Notes: generated from the letters alone by a model not told the origin. 8,331 nt of DNA from an uncultured Terriglobus sp. (GCA_937859825.1 CALMAP010000390.1:3385-11715); one strand, 5' to 3'; positions 1 to 6,420 are shown, counted from the stretch's first letter. Program-made: numbers and translations.

Positions 1-566
1 CCCATGATGTCCAACACCTTCTGGTAGCCCATGGGGCTGAGGACAGTCTGAAGCAAGTGCATTGCCGCTTCGCGCTGCGGTGCAGTGAGCGTGCCGACAC
101 GCAGGCCGGGACGCAGCACATCGCTGACAGGATAGTTCGACCAAACAGCCTGCCCATACTGCTCGCCGATAAAGCCGCCCGGAGGTCCGCTACCGAAGCC
201 GCCACCGGGACCACCGCCCGGGCCACCCGGACCTCCTCCTGCGCCGCCAGGTCCTCGCCCTGTCCGTCCGGAACCGCCGGTTCCCACTTGACCGCCGGCA
301 GGTGTACCCGGAGCTACACCACCATCGGATGTTCTGTGAAACGGCGCGTTCACACCGAGCTTCTGCGTTGTAAATGCGAACTGAACCTTCTGTCGTTGAT
401 CCGCGCTTAGAGATTTTAAGAAGTCAGAAGTCGCGTCGACTACGGCGCGCGTCTGACGGTCCGACGCCGGCTGCTCGAGCGCCTGGCCGTGAACCTGCTC
501 GATACTGACGTAGCTCGCCGTTGCAATCAGCGCAGCGGTTGCTGTAAAGATTGCAAGTCCCTTCAC
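1..566 (-). CDS. Secreted DUF3500-family protein, N-terminal part (runs off left edge)
   Basis: The first 188 codons are present and the frame is open at the window edge, so the C-terminal part is missing. Residues 1-29 form a signal peptide (hydrophobic stretch AIFTATAALIATA, likely cleavage after HGQA), so the protein is probably exported. Residues 40-66 (DFLKSLSADQRQKVQFAF) and 141-188 (VWSNYPVS, then RPGLRVGTLTAPQREAAM, then LSPMGYQKV) match what I recall as the opening of DUF3500 proteins, whose function is unknown. A Gly/Pro-rich segment (residues 82-131) sits between these blocks. The GTG start at 566 is chosen because GAGGTGG lies about 6 bases upstream; an in-frame GTG at 578 is possible. 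The gene follows the DUF8021-like gene by 83 bases on the same strand and is probably cotranscribed with it. The family call is from memory of the motif pattern. Confidence 0.72.
   Translation of the reverse strand, partial: MKGLAIFTATAALIATASYVSIEQVHGQALEQPASDRQTRAVVDATSDFLKSLSADQRQKVQFAFTTQKLGVNAPFHRTSDGGVAPGTPAGGQVGTGGSGRTGRGPGGAGGGPGGPGGGPGGGFGSGPPGGFIGEQYGQAVWSNYPVSDVLRPGLRVGTLTAPQREAAMHLLQTVLSPMGYQKVLDIM
174..323 (-). repeat. Gly/Pro-rich low-complexity coding segment
   Basis: This is codons 82-131 of the DUF3500 gene, read on the minus strand. It is rich in GGN and CCN codons and encodes short irregular units such as GPGG, GGGP and GPPGG. It looks like a flexible linker or disordered insertion rather than part of the fold, and the GC-rich repeats would be prone to slippage. 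Confidence 0.7.
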
Positions 567-649
567 TCTCCACCTCACAACAACTCGCAAGTTCGCTCAA
601 CCTCTCCGACGAGCGACGAAGCAAGCTCGATTACAACCGATTTATCTCT

Positions 650-1471
650 TTACTGACTCAGCGAACACACGAAGAAAGTTTTCGCCGCCAATCTTGCCGA
701 TGTCTGAGTAAAACCTGACGTTGTGATCCCATCCTGCATCAGCCCGATGTTATCGACCATGCGAATGCGCCCATCCAATATCTTGAACAGCTCGCTGATC
801 TGCATACGGCGTGGGCTGTTGCCGTAGTACAGAATCGCGTAGCCAATCACAATGCCGTGTTCCGGATCCACCAGCCCGATCCGGACCTCGGTAGCAGGTC
901 CCCACGGCTTCGGTCCGAGATTGCTCTCATAGCAGCCAACATCGCCGCTTTCTTCCACGCCATTCTTCGGATTGTGCGTCACGCGATTACCGCTGTGGTA
1001 ACGGTCGCAGCGAGCATCGTAGTCCGCTTCAATCGGTTTGCGATCCGTCAGGCCCTGGAAGTATGACGTAATAATCCGCTCCAACTGCTCGCGCGTAGCT
1101 CGCTGCTCCGGCGGCACAATCGTATTGAAGAGCGGGTCATACGGCACAAGATTCTTCACGTTTACACGCGCGCTGTCGTCGAAGTTGATCTCAACTTCCG
1201 TGATCTTGTCGGCAACCACCTTCAGGCGCGTGCCGATATAGACCGGCTTACCTTCGGCCGTCTTCGCCGCAACATGCTCGATTACGTTGCCTTTGACAGG
1301 ATCGGTGAAGACACCCTCGGACAGAATCTCCTTCACCTTTGACCAACGGCTTTCCGTCAAAGTGATGGCCTTGGTATTCTCACGAATCGCTGCACCCGGC
1401 GCTAGCGGAACCTTGTCGGGCGTTTGGGCCAGCATGGCGTGTTGAAACGCTTTGCCTGATCCAGCAGGCAC
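650..1471 (-). CDS. DUF8021-like secreted protein, main reading frame (5' end frameshifted)
   Basis: The open frame from GTG 1471 gives 273 residues and resembles the DUF8021 type of secreted protein best known from fungi, function unknown. Matching blocks are TPDKVPLAP (residues 17-25), REN (30-32), YIGTRLKV then ITEVE (78-94), YDPLFNTIVPPEQRATRE with a following helix (111-138), DARCDRYHSGNRV (152-164), DVGCYESNLG (177-186), a GIVIGYAILYY strand (206-216) and LFKILDGRIRMVDNIG (228-243). Cys155 and Cys180 could form a disulfide if the protein is exported. The layout suggests two SnoaL/NTF2-like halves. GTG 1471 is probably not the natural start: a signal peptide and a Cys-rich N-terminus lie just upstream in the other two frames (see 1472-1559). 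The ending after residue 253 is unlike anything I recall for the family. It sits between the NmrA-like gene and the DUF3500 gene on the same strand. Confidence 0.62.
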   Translation of the reverse strand: MPAGSGKAFQHAMLAQTPDKVPLAPGAAIRENTKAITLTESRWSKVKEILSEGVFTDPVKGNVIEHVAAKTAEGKPVYIGTRLKVVADKITEVEINFDDSARVNVKNLVPYDPLFNTIVPPEQRATREQLERIITSYFQGLTDRKPIEADYDARCDRYHSGNRVTHNPKNGVEESGDVGCYESNLGPKPWGPATEVRIGLVDPEHGIVIGYAILYYGNSPRRMQISELFKILDGRIRMVDNIGLMQDGITTSGFTQTSARLAAKTFFVCSLSQ

Positions 1472-1559
1472 ACGCGGCCGCAGACGCCACAGTGCTCAGG
1501 AATAGGGGGCCGATGGCGACCGCAGCGAAGCGCTTGAAGTTCAAAATGGACAAGCTCAT
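1472..1559 (-). pseudogene. Displaced 5' end of the DUF8021-like gene (signal peptide, two frameshifts)
   Basis: An ATG at 1559 overlaps the stop of the NmrA-like gene as ATGA. It opens a clear signal peptide, MSLSILNFKRFAAVAIGPLF followed by LSTVASAA. The next expected element, CGRVCLLDQA, which resembles the C-x-R-x-C-L start of mature DUF8021-like proteins, is in a second frame. The continuation KAFQHAMLAQTPDKVPLAP is in the third frame, that of 650-1471. Each switch corresponds to one missing base, the first near 1480-1495 and the second near 1452-1458. Joining the pieces gives a normal secreted protein, so either the gene is recently broken or the assembly has two base errors. As written, translation from 1559 would stop after about 59 residues. 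Confidence 0.6.
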
Positions 1560-2404
1560 GCTGCTTCACCTTTCGCCATCGATTTGGCAAAGGCTTCAAA
1601 CGTCATCGGCTGCCGACCACCAACAAACGCCGGATACGGCGCCACGCCTGCCGCGTAGCCTGCGCGAACAACACCGTAGAGGACGCCCAGGTACTCAACA
1701 ATCGGCTCCGGCATACCCTGAGCACGCGCTCCGTCGAGCATCTGCTCCTCGCTCAGCGAGTGGTACACAATGGTCCGTCCAGTGGCCTCGCTCAGAATCT
1801 GAGCTATTTCTGTGTGGTCTAGCGCTGCCGGTCCGGTCAGGTCCACTTCTATGCCAGTTTTCGCCTCCTGCAATGCAGCCACCACCACGGCGGCAATGTC
1901 CTTCGCAGAGATGAAGCTGGTCTTGCCGTCGCCTGCGGCCAGGAAGATCGCGTTCTGCTCACGAACGCTTCCGGACGCGAAACCCTCGGAGAAGTTTTCC
2001 ATGAAGAAGTTCGGACGCACGATGGTGTAGGGCACGCCGGAGTCGATGATCATGTGTTCAACCACACGGAGCGGCGCCTGCTCGTTATGGTTCACACCAA
2101 AAGCAGACACAAACACAATGTGCTGCAGCTTGGCTGCCTTGGCAGCCGCGATCACCGGAGCCAGCAACTCTGGAGCCTTTGCCTCGAGCGGAGGAGCCAT
2201 CAACACCAATGCCAGAATGCCGTCGAGGGCAGGCGCGATCGTTGACGCATCGGCGTAGTCAAGATGCACCGCTTCAAAGGCCGGGTACGCATTCGCAGGG
2301 TTGCGAACTCCCTGCCGAATCACAATACCGGCATCAGATGCCGATGCGACGATCTCCCGGCCAAGCACACCGGTAGCCCCTGTAATCAAAATCGATGATT
2401 TCAT
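1556..2404 (-). CDS. NmrA-like / QorB-type NAD(P)-dependent oxidoreductase (atypical SDR)
   Basis: This 282-residue cytoplasmic protein begins with a Rossmann fold. The nucleotide-binding motif TGATGVLG is at residues 8-15, and GVRNPA with Arg34 follows strand 2, where NmrA/QorB proteins usually contact NADP(H). The central block HIVFVSAFGVN (95-105) and YTIVRPNFFMENF (126-138) are typical of the NmrA/QorB group of atypical SDRs. E. coli YtfG (QorB), a quinone oxidoreductase of similar length, has the same overall layout. The likely role is reduction of quinones or related electrophiles, or redox sensing; the substrate is not visible. The ATG at 2404 is chosen over an in-frame upstream start because GGGAG lies 7 bases before it. 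The stop overlaps the ATG of the next gene by the ATGA pattern, implying translational coupling. An HxlR regulator is transcribed divergently, as in ytfG/ytfH. Confidence 0.85.
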   Translation of the reverse strand: MKSSILITGATGVLGREIVASASDAGIVIRQGVRNPANAYPAFEAVHLDYADASTIAPALDGILALVLMAPPLEAKAPELLAPVIAAAKAAKLQHIVFVSAFGVNHNEQAPLRVVEHMIIDSGVPYTIVRPNFFMENFSEGFASGSVREQNAIFLAAGDGKTSFISAKDIAAVVVAALQEAKTGIEVDLTGPAALDHTEIAQILSEATGRTIVYHSLSEEQMLDGARAQGMPEPIVEYLGVLYGVVRAGYAAGVAPYPAFVGGRQPMTFEAFAKSMAKGEAA

Positions 2405-2465
2405 CTTCGTACTCCCGAAAAAGATATTAGGGTGCTTGGGATACGATAGGGAAGTAGGCACTTAT
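2405..2465. promoter_or_regulatory. Divergent promoter region between the NmrA-like and HxlR genes
   Basis: These 61 bases must hold both divergent promoters and probably the regulator's operator. On the minus strand TAATAT (2424-2429) is a possible -10 for the reductase gene; on the plus strand TACGAT (2442-2447) is a possible -10 for the regulator. No convincing -35 accompanies either. CGTACTCCC (2408-2416) and GGGATACG (2438-2445) form an imperfect inverted pair that could be an operator. The location is solid; the individual boxes are tentative. Confidence 0.4.
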
Positions 2466-2873
2466 ATGATAGATAGTCACCTTTTGGAAACCAGCCCGGC
2501 ATTTGACGTCTTCGACAACAAATGTCCCACGCGTCAAGTGCTTGACTGCATTGCGGATAAATGGACTGTGCTCGTCGTTCGACGGCTTGCCGGCGGGACG
2601 CTAAGGTTTGCCCAGTTACGCCGTGCAGTGGATGGGATCTCACAAAAGGTGCTCACAGCCACATTGCGCGAACTCGAACGTGACGGGATTGTGACACGCC
2701 GCATCTACGCGAGCGTTCCCCCCAAGGTCGAATACTCGCTCACGGATCTTGGACAGTCGCTCTGTGGTCTCGTCGAGGGAATCTGCGGCTGGGCCGAATC
2801 GAACATCGCGCATGTACAGGCTGCGCGTGTCTTGTACGACAGCACATCTCGCGAGAGTTCCTTTTCGCATTGA
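2466..2873 (+). CDS. HxlR/DUF24-family winged-helix regulator (YtfH-like)
   Basis: This 135-residue DNA-binding protein shows the full HxlR signature: DNKCPTRQVLDCIADKWT (17-34), LRFAQLRRAVDGISQKVLTA (46-65), the helix LRELERDGIV (68-77), wing residues PPKVEYSLTDLG (85-96), and a C-terminal W near residue 109. Cys20, directly before the PTRQVL helix, is at the position used as a thiol redox switch in members such as YodB, HypR and QorR; Cys28, Cys100 and Cys107 are additional. The ATG at 2466 is preferred because it gives the family's usual length, with a weak AGG 7 bases upstream; a longer in-frame start at 2301 would run into the reductase gene. It probably represses the divergent NmrA-like gene and itself, and releases DNA on oxidation or electrophile attack. 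That role is inferred from the family. Confidence 0.88.
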   Translation: MIDSHLLETSPAFDVFDNKCPTRQVLDCIADKWTVLVVRRLAGGTLRFAQLRRAVDGISQKVLTATLRELERDGIVTRRIYASVPPKVEYSLTDLGQSLCGLVEGICGWAESNIAHVQAARVLYDSTSRESSFSH

Positions 2874-3197
2874 GGCCTGCACCTATCAGTGGTCTGCGCA
2901 GAGCCGCGACTCGTGCCAAGAACTTTAACGTGCCTTGCGAAAGTTGACAGCTACTTCCAGAAGCCAACCTCCTATTCGTCTGTGGCGCTCAAAGGCCGAA
3001 TAAGCGGTGGCTCTTCTGTAGGCGTGCTCGCCATGATCACTTATGTTTCATCGATGAGTGCTAAATCGCCGATGCAGCAGTCAGTCGAATCCGATCGGAA
3101 GAGTGCGTGGCCTGTTCTTGCCCACTAAAACGTTGCACTGGCGCAGGCGCGTCACGTCGGACCCCGCGCCAGCCGTCTTCCGAGAACGCCGATTCCT
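2874..3197. other. Non-coding stretch between HxlR gene and hydrolase operon
   Basis: No open frame here resembles a known protein, and none has good start signals. The stretch should contain the end of the HxlR transcript and the promoter of the hydrolase-kinase operon, but I see no terminator with a T-tract and no clear -35/-10 pair. It contains one copy of the 19-base repeat (3058-3076). Confidence 0.5.
3058..3076 (+). repeat. Direct repeat copy 1, upstream of the hydrolase-kinase operon
   Basis: The sequence GTGCTAAATCGCCGATGCA recurs with one change (C to A at the fourth base) at 5604-5622 in the same orientation. Its core ATCGCCGAT is itself an odd-length palindrome, as in a protein binding site. 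Confidence 0.55.
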
Positions 3198-4043
3198 TTG
3201 GCTACAGAACACTATTGCTGCAATACTGGAACGCAAGAGGTTCAGGCTCTGAAAGCGCTGCAACGGAACAACGTGAAGGTATTCGGGACAGGTGTGGAGA
3301 CCCTGGTCTTTGCTCATGGCTACGGCTGCGACCAGAGCATGTGGCGTCACGTCACACCCGCGTTCGAGAAGATGTACAAGATCGTCCTTTTTGACTATGT
3401 CGGGTCAGGCCTTTCGGACGTATCTGAGTTCGACCGAAACCGTTACAGCACGTTGCGAGGATATGCGCAGGACATCAACGACATCCTTGACGAGCTCGAC
3501 CTCAAGCACGTTCACTTCGTGGGACACTCGGTGAGTTCCATGATCGGAGCACTGGCGTTTTTGGAACGGCCCGAACACTTCAAGACGATCACAATGATCG
3601 GGCCTTCGGCTTGCTATATCAACAGCGAAGGGTACGTCGGAGGATTTGAGCGGGCCGATATCGATGGCCTGCTTGAGACTCTGGAAAGCAATCATGTGGC
3701 GTGGTCAGCCACCATGGCACCAGTCATCATGGGATATCCGCCCGATTCTGAGTATTCGAATGAGCTGGATGCCAGCTTCTGCCGGATGGATCCGTTTCTT
3801 GCGAATCACTTTGCACGGGTTACGTTTCTGTCTGACAATCGCGCTGATCTAGCCGGCGTTACTGCTAAGACTCTCGTACTCCAGTGTCAGCATGACGCGA
3901 TCGCTGGAATGGTTGTAGGGGAGTATGTGCACAGGTCTTTGCCGAATAGCCAATTCGTAGTCATGGACGCAACTGGACATTGCCCGCATATAAGTTCGCC
4001 GAAAGAGGTCGCTCGAGAGCTGCAGGCCTTCCTTCAGCAGTAG
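3198..4043 (+). CDS. rsbQ: RsbQ-type alpha/beta hydrolase (signalling hydrolase)
   Basis: This alpha/beta hydrolase closely resembles B. subtilis RsbQ. Shared landmarks are RNNVKVFGTG (23-32), FAHGYGCDQSMW (38-49), VLFDYVGSGLSD (63-74), GYAQDINDILDELDL (88-102), FVGHSVSSMIG (107-117), GPSACYIN (135-142), YVGGF (146-150) and ATGHCPHIS (258-266). The catalytic triad is Ser111, Asp233 and His261, equivalent to Ser96, Asp219 and His247 of RsbQ. RsbQ is needed for energy-stress signalling through the PAS-phosphatase RsbP; plant D14 and KAI2 hormone receptors belong to the same wider family. The protein is probably cytoplasmic, with a small hydrophobic substrate or ligand of unknown identity. The start is uncertain. 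TTG 3198 is the only standard start after the in-frame stop at 3126, but it adds about 17 residues before the conserved region. CTG 3249, with AGAGG about 8 bases before it, would give the usual length. The next gene, 22 bases downstream, encodes the likely partner kinase. Confidence 0.9.
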   Translation: MATEHYCCNTGTQEVQALKALQRNNVKVFGTGVETLVFAHGYGCDQSMWRHVTPAFEKMYKIVLFDYVGSGLSDVSEFDRNRYSTLRGYAQDINDILDELDLKHVHFVGHSVSSMIGALAFLERPEHFKTITMIGPSACYINSEGYVGGFERADIDGLLETLESNHVAWSATMAPVIMGYPPDSEYSNELDASFCRMDPFLANHFARVTFLSDNRADLAGVTAKTLVLQCQHDAIAGMVVGEYVHRSLPNSQFVVMDATGHCPHISSPKEVARELQAFLQQ

Positions 4044-4065
4044 GCCGCGCCCGGGCAAGGACGAC

Positions 4066-5502
4066 ATGCCAAACGTGAACCCGCTGGACGAGGCAGCTTG
4101 TGGGCTTCTTGAGGTCGCTGCTGACGGGCAAATCGTGGCAGCAAATGCGGCGTTCGCGCGGATCGTAGATCGGGGGTCATCTGCACTTCTCGAGATGCGC
4201 ATTCAAGAGCTACTGACCCGCGGCTCGGCACTGTTTTATGAGACTCAGTTCTCGCCGAGTCTTCTCCTGCGTGGCCGTCTCGAAGAAATTTCCCTTGAAT
4301 TGCTGACACCAAGCGGCGAACGGGTACCGGTATTTGTAAACGCCCTACTTCGTCGGCTCGACACCAATCAGGAGCATCGTGTTTTTCTTGCGGTGTTCGC
4401 TGCCCGCCAGCGCCATCGCTACGAAGCCGAACTCCTGCGCTCACGCAAAGAAGCGGAGCAATTAGCCGAGCTCGTAAGACGGTCTTCGGACGCTATCATC
4501 CGCTTAAGCGCAGAAGCTGAAATCGAGACATGGAATACGGGAGCTCAACAGATCTTTGGATACTCCGCGGCGGATGCCATTGGCCGTTCGCTCCGCCTGT
4601 TGTTTTCGGAGGATGCTTTCGTCGATTTGGAGAGCACCTTTTCGGAGTTGAGACGCGGAAGAGACGTGAACCGTGAAGCTCTCGCCAACAGCAGGCAAGG
4701 ACATTTGATCGATGTGTCCGTTAGTCTCACTCCGCACATGGAAGCCCCGGGAACTCTCGTCGCCTTTTCAGCGATCATCCGCGACACGACACGACAGAAA
4801 CTCGCAGAGAGGGCGCTCTTGCAAGCGGAGAAGCTCGCCTCTGTGGGCCGCCTCGCCAGTTCCATCTCACACGAGATGAATAACCCGCTCGCTGCCGTGA
4901 CGAATCTTCTTTACATTCTCAACTCGCGTATCAGTGATCCAGAGACAAAGCAGTTGGTCCAAACAGCCGAAGAGGAGCTGGCGCGGGTATCGCAGGTCGC
5001 AAGCTATGCGCTGCGCTTCCACAAACAGAGCACGGGCCGAAGCGAAGTCAATCTATCCCTAGTCGTCAAAAGTGTTCTCGGCATCTATAAAGCGCGGCTT
5101 CAAGCCTCGGGCGTTCAGGTTGTGGATGAGAGCTCGAAGTGTCCGCCCTTGTTCTGCTATGAGAACGATCTGAGACAAGTACTTCTAAATTTGGTAGCCA
5201 ATGCCTTCGACGCGACGCGATTTGGTGGCAGGCTGACCATTCGATGCCGTGGAGTCAATCGTTCCAAGGTTCCATGCATCAGGATCACGGTATCAGACAC
5301 AGGCACCGGTATGGATCGGACGACGCTTGATCGACTCTACGAGCCGTTCTTCTCAACCAAGGGTATTGGTGGAACGGGCTTAGGGCTGTGGATCAGCCGG
5401 GATTTGATCTTAAGGAACGCCGGCTTGATCCGCATCCGCAGCAGTCGGAACGCAGCCCACTCCGGCACGACCATTGTCTTGTGGTTTCCGAGGGATGTAT
5501 AG
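4066..5502 (+). CDS. PAS-PAS sensor histidine kinase, partner of the RsbQ-like hydrolase
   Basis: This 478-residue soluble kinase has no membrane segment. PAS1 (about 8-112) carries the block ALFYETQFSPSLLLRG then EEISLELL and VPVFVNA (55-93), typical of the RsbP-like PAS domains found beside RsbQ-type hydrolases. A short coiled linker (113-135) leads to PAS2 (about 134-245; IFGYSAADAIG then a C-terminal AIIRDTTRQK). HisKA follows, with H-box SISHEMNNPL and phospho-acceptor His269. HATPase_c has N-box LLNLVANAFDA (Asn379), G1 DTGTGMD (411-417), F-box EPFFSTK (426-432) and G2 GGTGLGLWIS (435-444). All catalytic motifs look intact. The ATG has AAGGA about 4 bases upstream. The gene is 22 bases behind the hydrolase gene and clearly cotranscribed. 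It has no receiver domain, and no response regulator gene lies in the window, so its target must be encoded elsewhere. The inferred role is to convert the hydrolase-generated signal, sensed by PAS1, into phosphotransfer. Confidence 0.92.
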   Translation: MPNVNPLDEAACGLLEVAADGQIVAANAAFARIVDRGSSALLEMRIQELLTRGSALFYETQFSPSLLLRGRLEEISLELLTPSGERVPVFVNALLRRLDTNQEHRVFLAVFAARQRHRYEAELLRSRKEAEQLAELVRRSSDAIIRLSAEAEIETWNTGAQQIFGYSAADAIGRSLRLLFSEDAFVDLESTFSELRRGRDVNREALANSRQGHLIDVSVSLTPHMEAPGTLVAFSAIIRDTTRQKLAERALLQAEKLASVGRLASSISHEMNNPLAAVTNLLYILNSRISDPETKQLVQTAEEELARVSQVASYALRFHKQSTGRSEVNLSLVVKSVLGIYKARLQASGVQVVDESSKCPPLFCYENDLRQVLLNLVANAFDATRFGGRLTIRCRGVNRSKVPCIRITVSDTGTGMDRTTLDRLYEPFFSTKGIGGTGLGLWISRDLILRNAGLIRIRSSRNAAHSGTTIVLWFPRDV

Positions 5503-5603
5503 GTGCCTCAAGAGCAACATCCACGCCGAATGACAGCAGAGAATTCGTTGATCAATCGTGGAAACATGCTTATTGGCAACGAGTATTCCGACTTTCTGAG
5601 TTG

Positions 5604-5622
5604 GTGATAAATCGCCGATGCA
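5604..5622 (+). repeat. Direct repeat copy 2, downstream of the hydrolase-kinase operon
   Basis: The sequence GTGATAAATCGCCGATGCA matches 3058-3076 at 18 of 19 positions in the same orientation, with 15 consecutive identical bases. The two copies bracket the hydrolase-kinase operon. Confidence 0.55.
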
Positions 5623-5726
5623 CTCCTACAGGCGGGATTGGTAATGAGAAGTCGGTTAATGGGAAGTAGTGTGTTCTGAAGCACCCGACACGCGCTAGCA
5701 AGTCTCAACTTTAACAGCGGCGTTTA

Positions 5727-5750
5727 GCAGGATTAATCTGCCTTTTCTCT
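5727..5750 (+). terminator. Weak terminator-like hairpin after the kinase operon
   Basis: GCAG, then GATTAATC, then TGC can fold into a short stem with one bulged G, followed by CTTTTCTCTT. The stem is only about 5 pairs and the loop is small, so this is a tentative call based mainly on position between convergent genes and the T-rich tail. Confidence 0.28.
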
Positions 5751-5808
5751 TGAGAGTCACAGCGCATCTTTAGGTACTAAGGACAATAAACCTAACTAAC
5801 CGGCTTGC

Positions 5809-6393
5809 CTAGGGTTCGCTGATGTACCGCAGACTGGCTAGCCAGAGGTCGTGCGCCTTGTGCATGTAATGACTCCCAGCAGAAGGGTCTTTGCGGTCTC
5901 CAGGGCCAATGCCCGTCTCTTCCGTGATGACAAGGCAGTTTGCTGCTTGCGGGACGAAGTGCCAAGCATGGTAGTGCCCGTGGCGCGTCTCGGTCTCATC
6001 GGCACCAAATGGAATCCAGCTGATTCGCTGGTCTGCTTCGACCTCAACGATGCGGGACTGTATTGGACTGCCAAAAATCTTCAGGCGATAGAGTGCGCCC
6101 TGACCCGTTTTACCAGGCGTCTCGTTCACTACATCCTTAACAAGCACAAACCAGTTCGGCCATGCAACAGCATCGGCGAACCTCTCAAAGGTGTGGTGGC
6201 AGTCTGCCTGTATCAGCAGTTCATTGTGGCTGAACACCGGAGCCACGGACGGGTCGTAAGCGACAGGCCAGTGAATTCCCCGATCGCGGTGTGCACGATC
6301 TGACTGCATTTCACGTGTTTGCGCTTTCGACGATGTCACGTATGCACAGCTCATGAGGAGCATGACTGTGAAGGTTCTGATTAGCTTGTTCAT
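5809..6393 (-). CDS. Exported SRPBCC-domain (polyketide-cyclase/START-like) protein
   Basis: The protein has 194 residues. Residues 1-24 are a signal peptide (MNKLIRTFTVMLLMSCAYVT then SSKA), so it is probably periplasmic or secreted. LMSC at 13-16 is a poor lipobox, so lipidation is possible but less likely. Residues about 56-190 form one SRPBCC fold: strand ELLIQADCHHTFERFADA (58-75), AWPNWFVLVKDV (77-88), strand LYRLKIFGSPIQSRIVEV (101-118), RISWIPFG (123-130), HYHAWHFVP (140-148) and CLVITEETG (153-161). These domains bind hydrophobic small molecules; an exported one is less common than the cytoplasmic kind. The ATG at 6393 is chosen because it begins the signal peptide and has GGAG about 6 bases upstream; the frame stays open to 6510 without a better start. 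The TetR gene lies 159 bases upstream on the same strand. The ligand is unknown. Confidence 0.75.
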   Translation of the reverse strand: MNKLIRTFTVMLLMSCAYVTSSKAQTREMQSDRAHRDRGIHWPVAYDPSVAPVFSHNELLIQADCHHTFERFADAVAWPNWFVLVKDVVNETPGKTGQGALYRLKIFGSPIQSRIVEVEADQRISWIPFGADETETRHGHYHAWHFVPQAANCLVITEETGIGPGDRKDPSAGSHYMHKAHDLWLASLRYISEP

Positions 6394-6420
6394 GGCAGCT
6401 CCGGGCCTGATTGAGATTAC

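Larger units (their letters stand above)
5503..5808. other. Non-coding stretch downstream of the kinase gene
   Basis: This gap lies between two convergent genes. It holds an unsupported 34-codon frame starting with GTG directly after the kinase stop (5503-5607), the second copy of the 19-base repeat (5604-5622), and a weak terminator-like hairpin (5727-5750). The right part is AT-richer than the neighbouring genes. I see no recognisable protein. Confidence 0.5.

Noticed and set aside
57..410. 117-codon open frame on the plus strand opposite the DUF3500 gene
   Set aside because: Composition is Thr/Ser/Arg-rich as expected from the complement of the Gly/Pro-rich segment, and no domain is visible.
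3090..3099. Perfect 10-base palindrome TCCGATCGGA upstream of the hydrolase gene
   Set aside because: About eight such palindromes are expected by chance in a window of this size; the palindrome at 2893-2902 is rejected for the same reason.
2889..3128. 79-codon plus-strand frame in the gap before the hydrolase gene
   Set aside because: It has no ribosome-binding site, no similarity I can recognise, and unremarkable composition.
5770..5795. TTAGGT / ACCTAA inverted pair just downstream of the SRPBCC stop, considered as its terminator
   Set aside because: The stem is short and AT-rich with a 14-base loop and no T-tract on the minus strand.
5851..6303. 150-codon open frame on the plus strand opposite the SRPBCC gene
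   Set aside because: It encodes nothing recognisable, while the minus strand has a signal peptide and a domain-like strand pattern.
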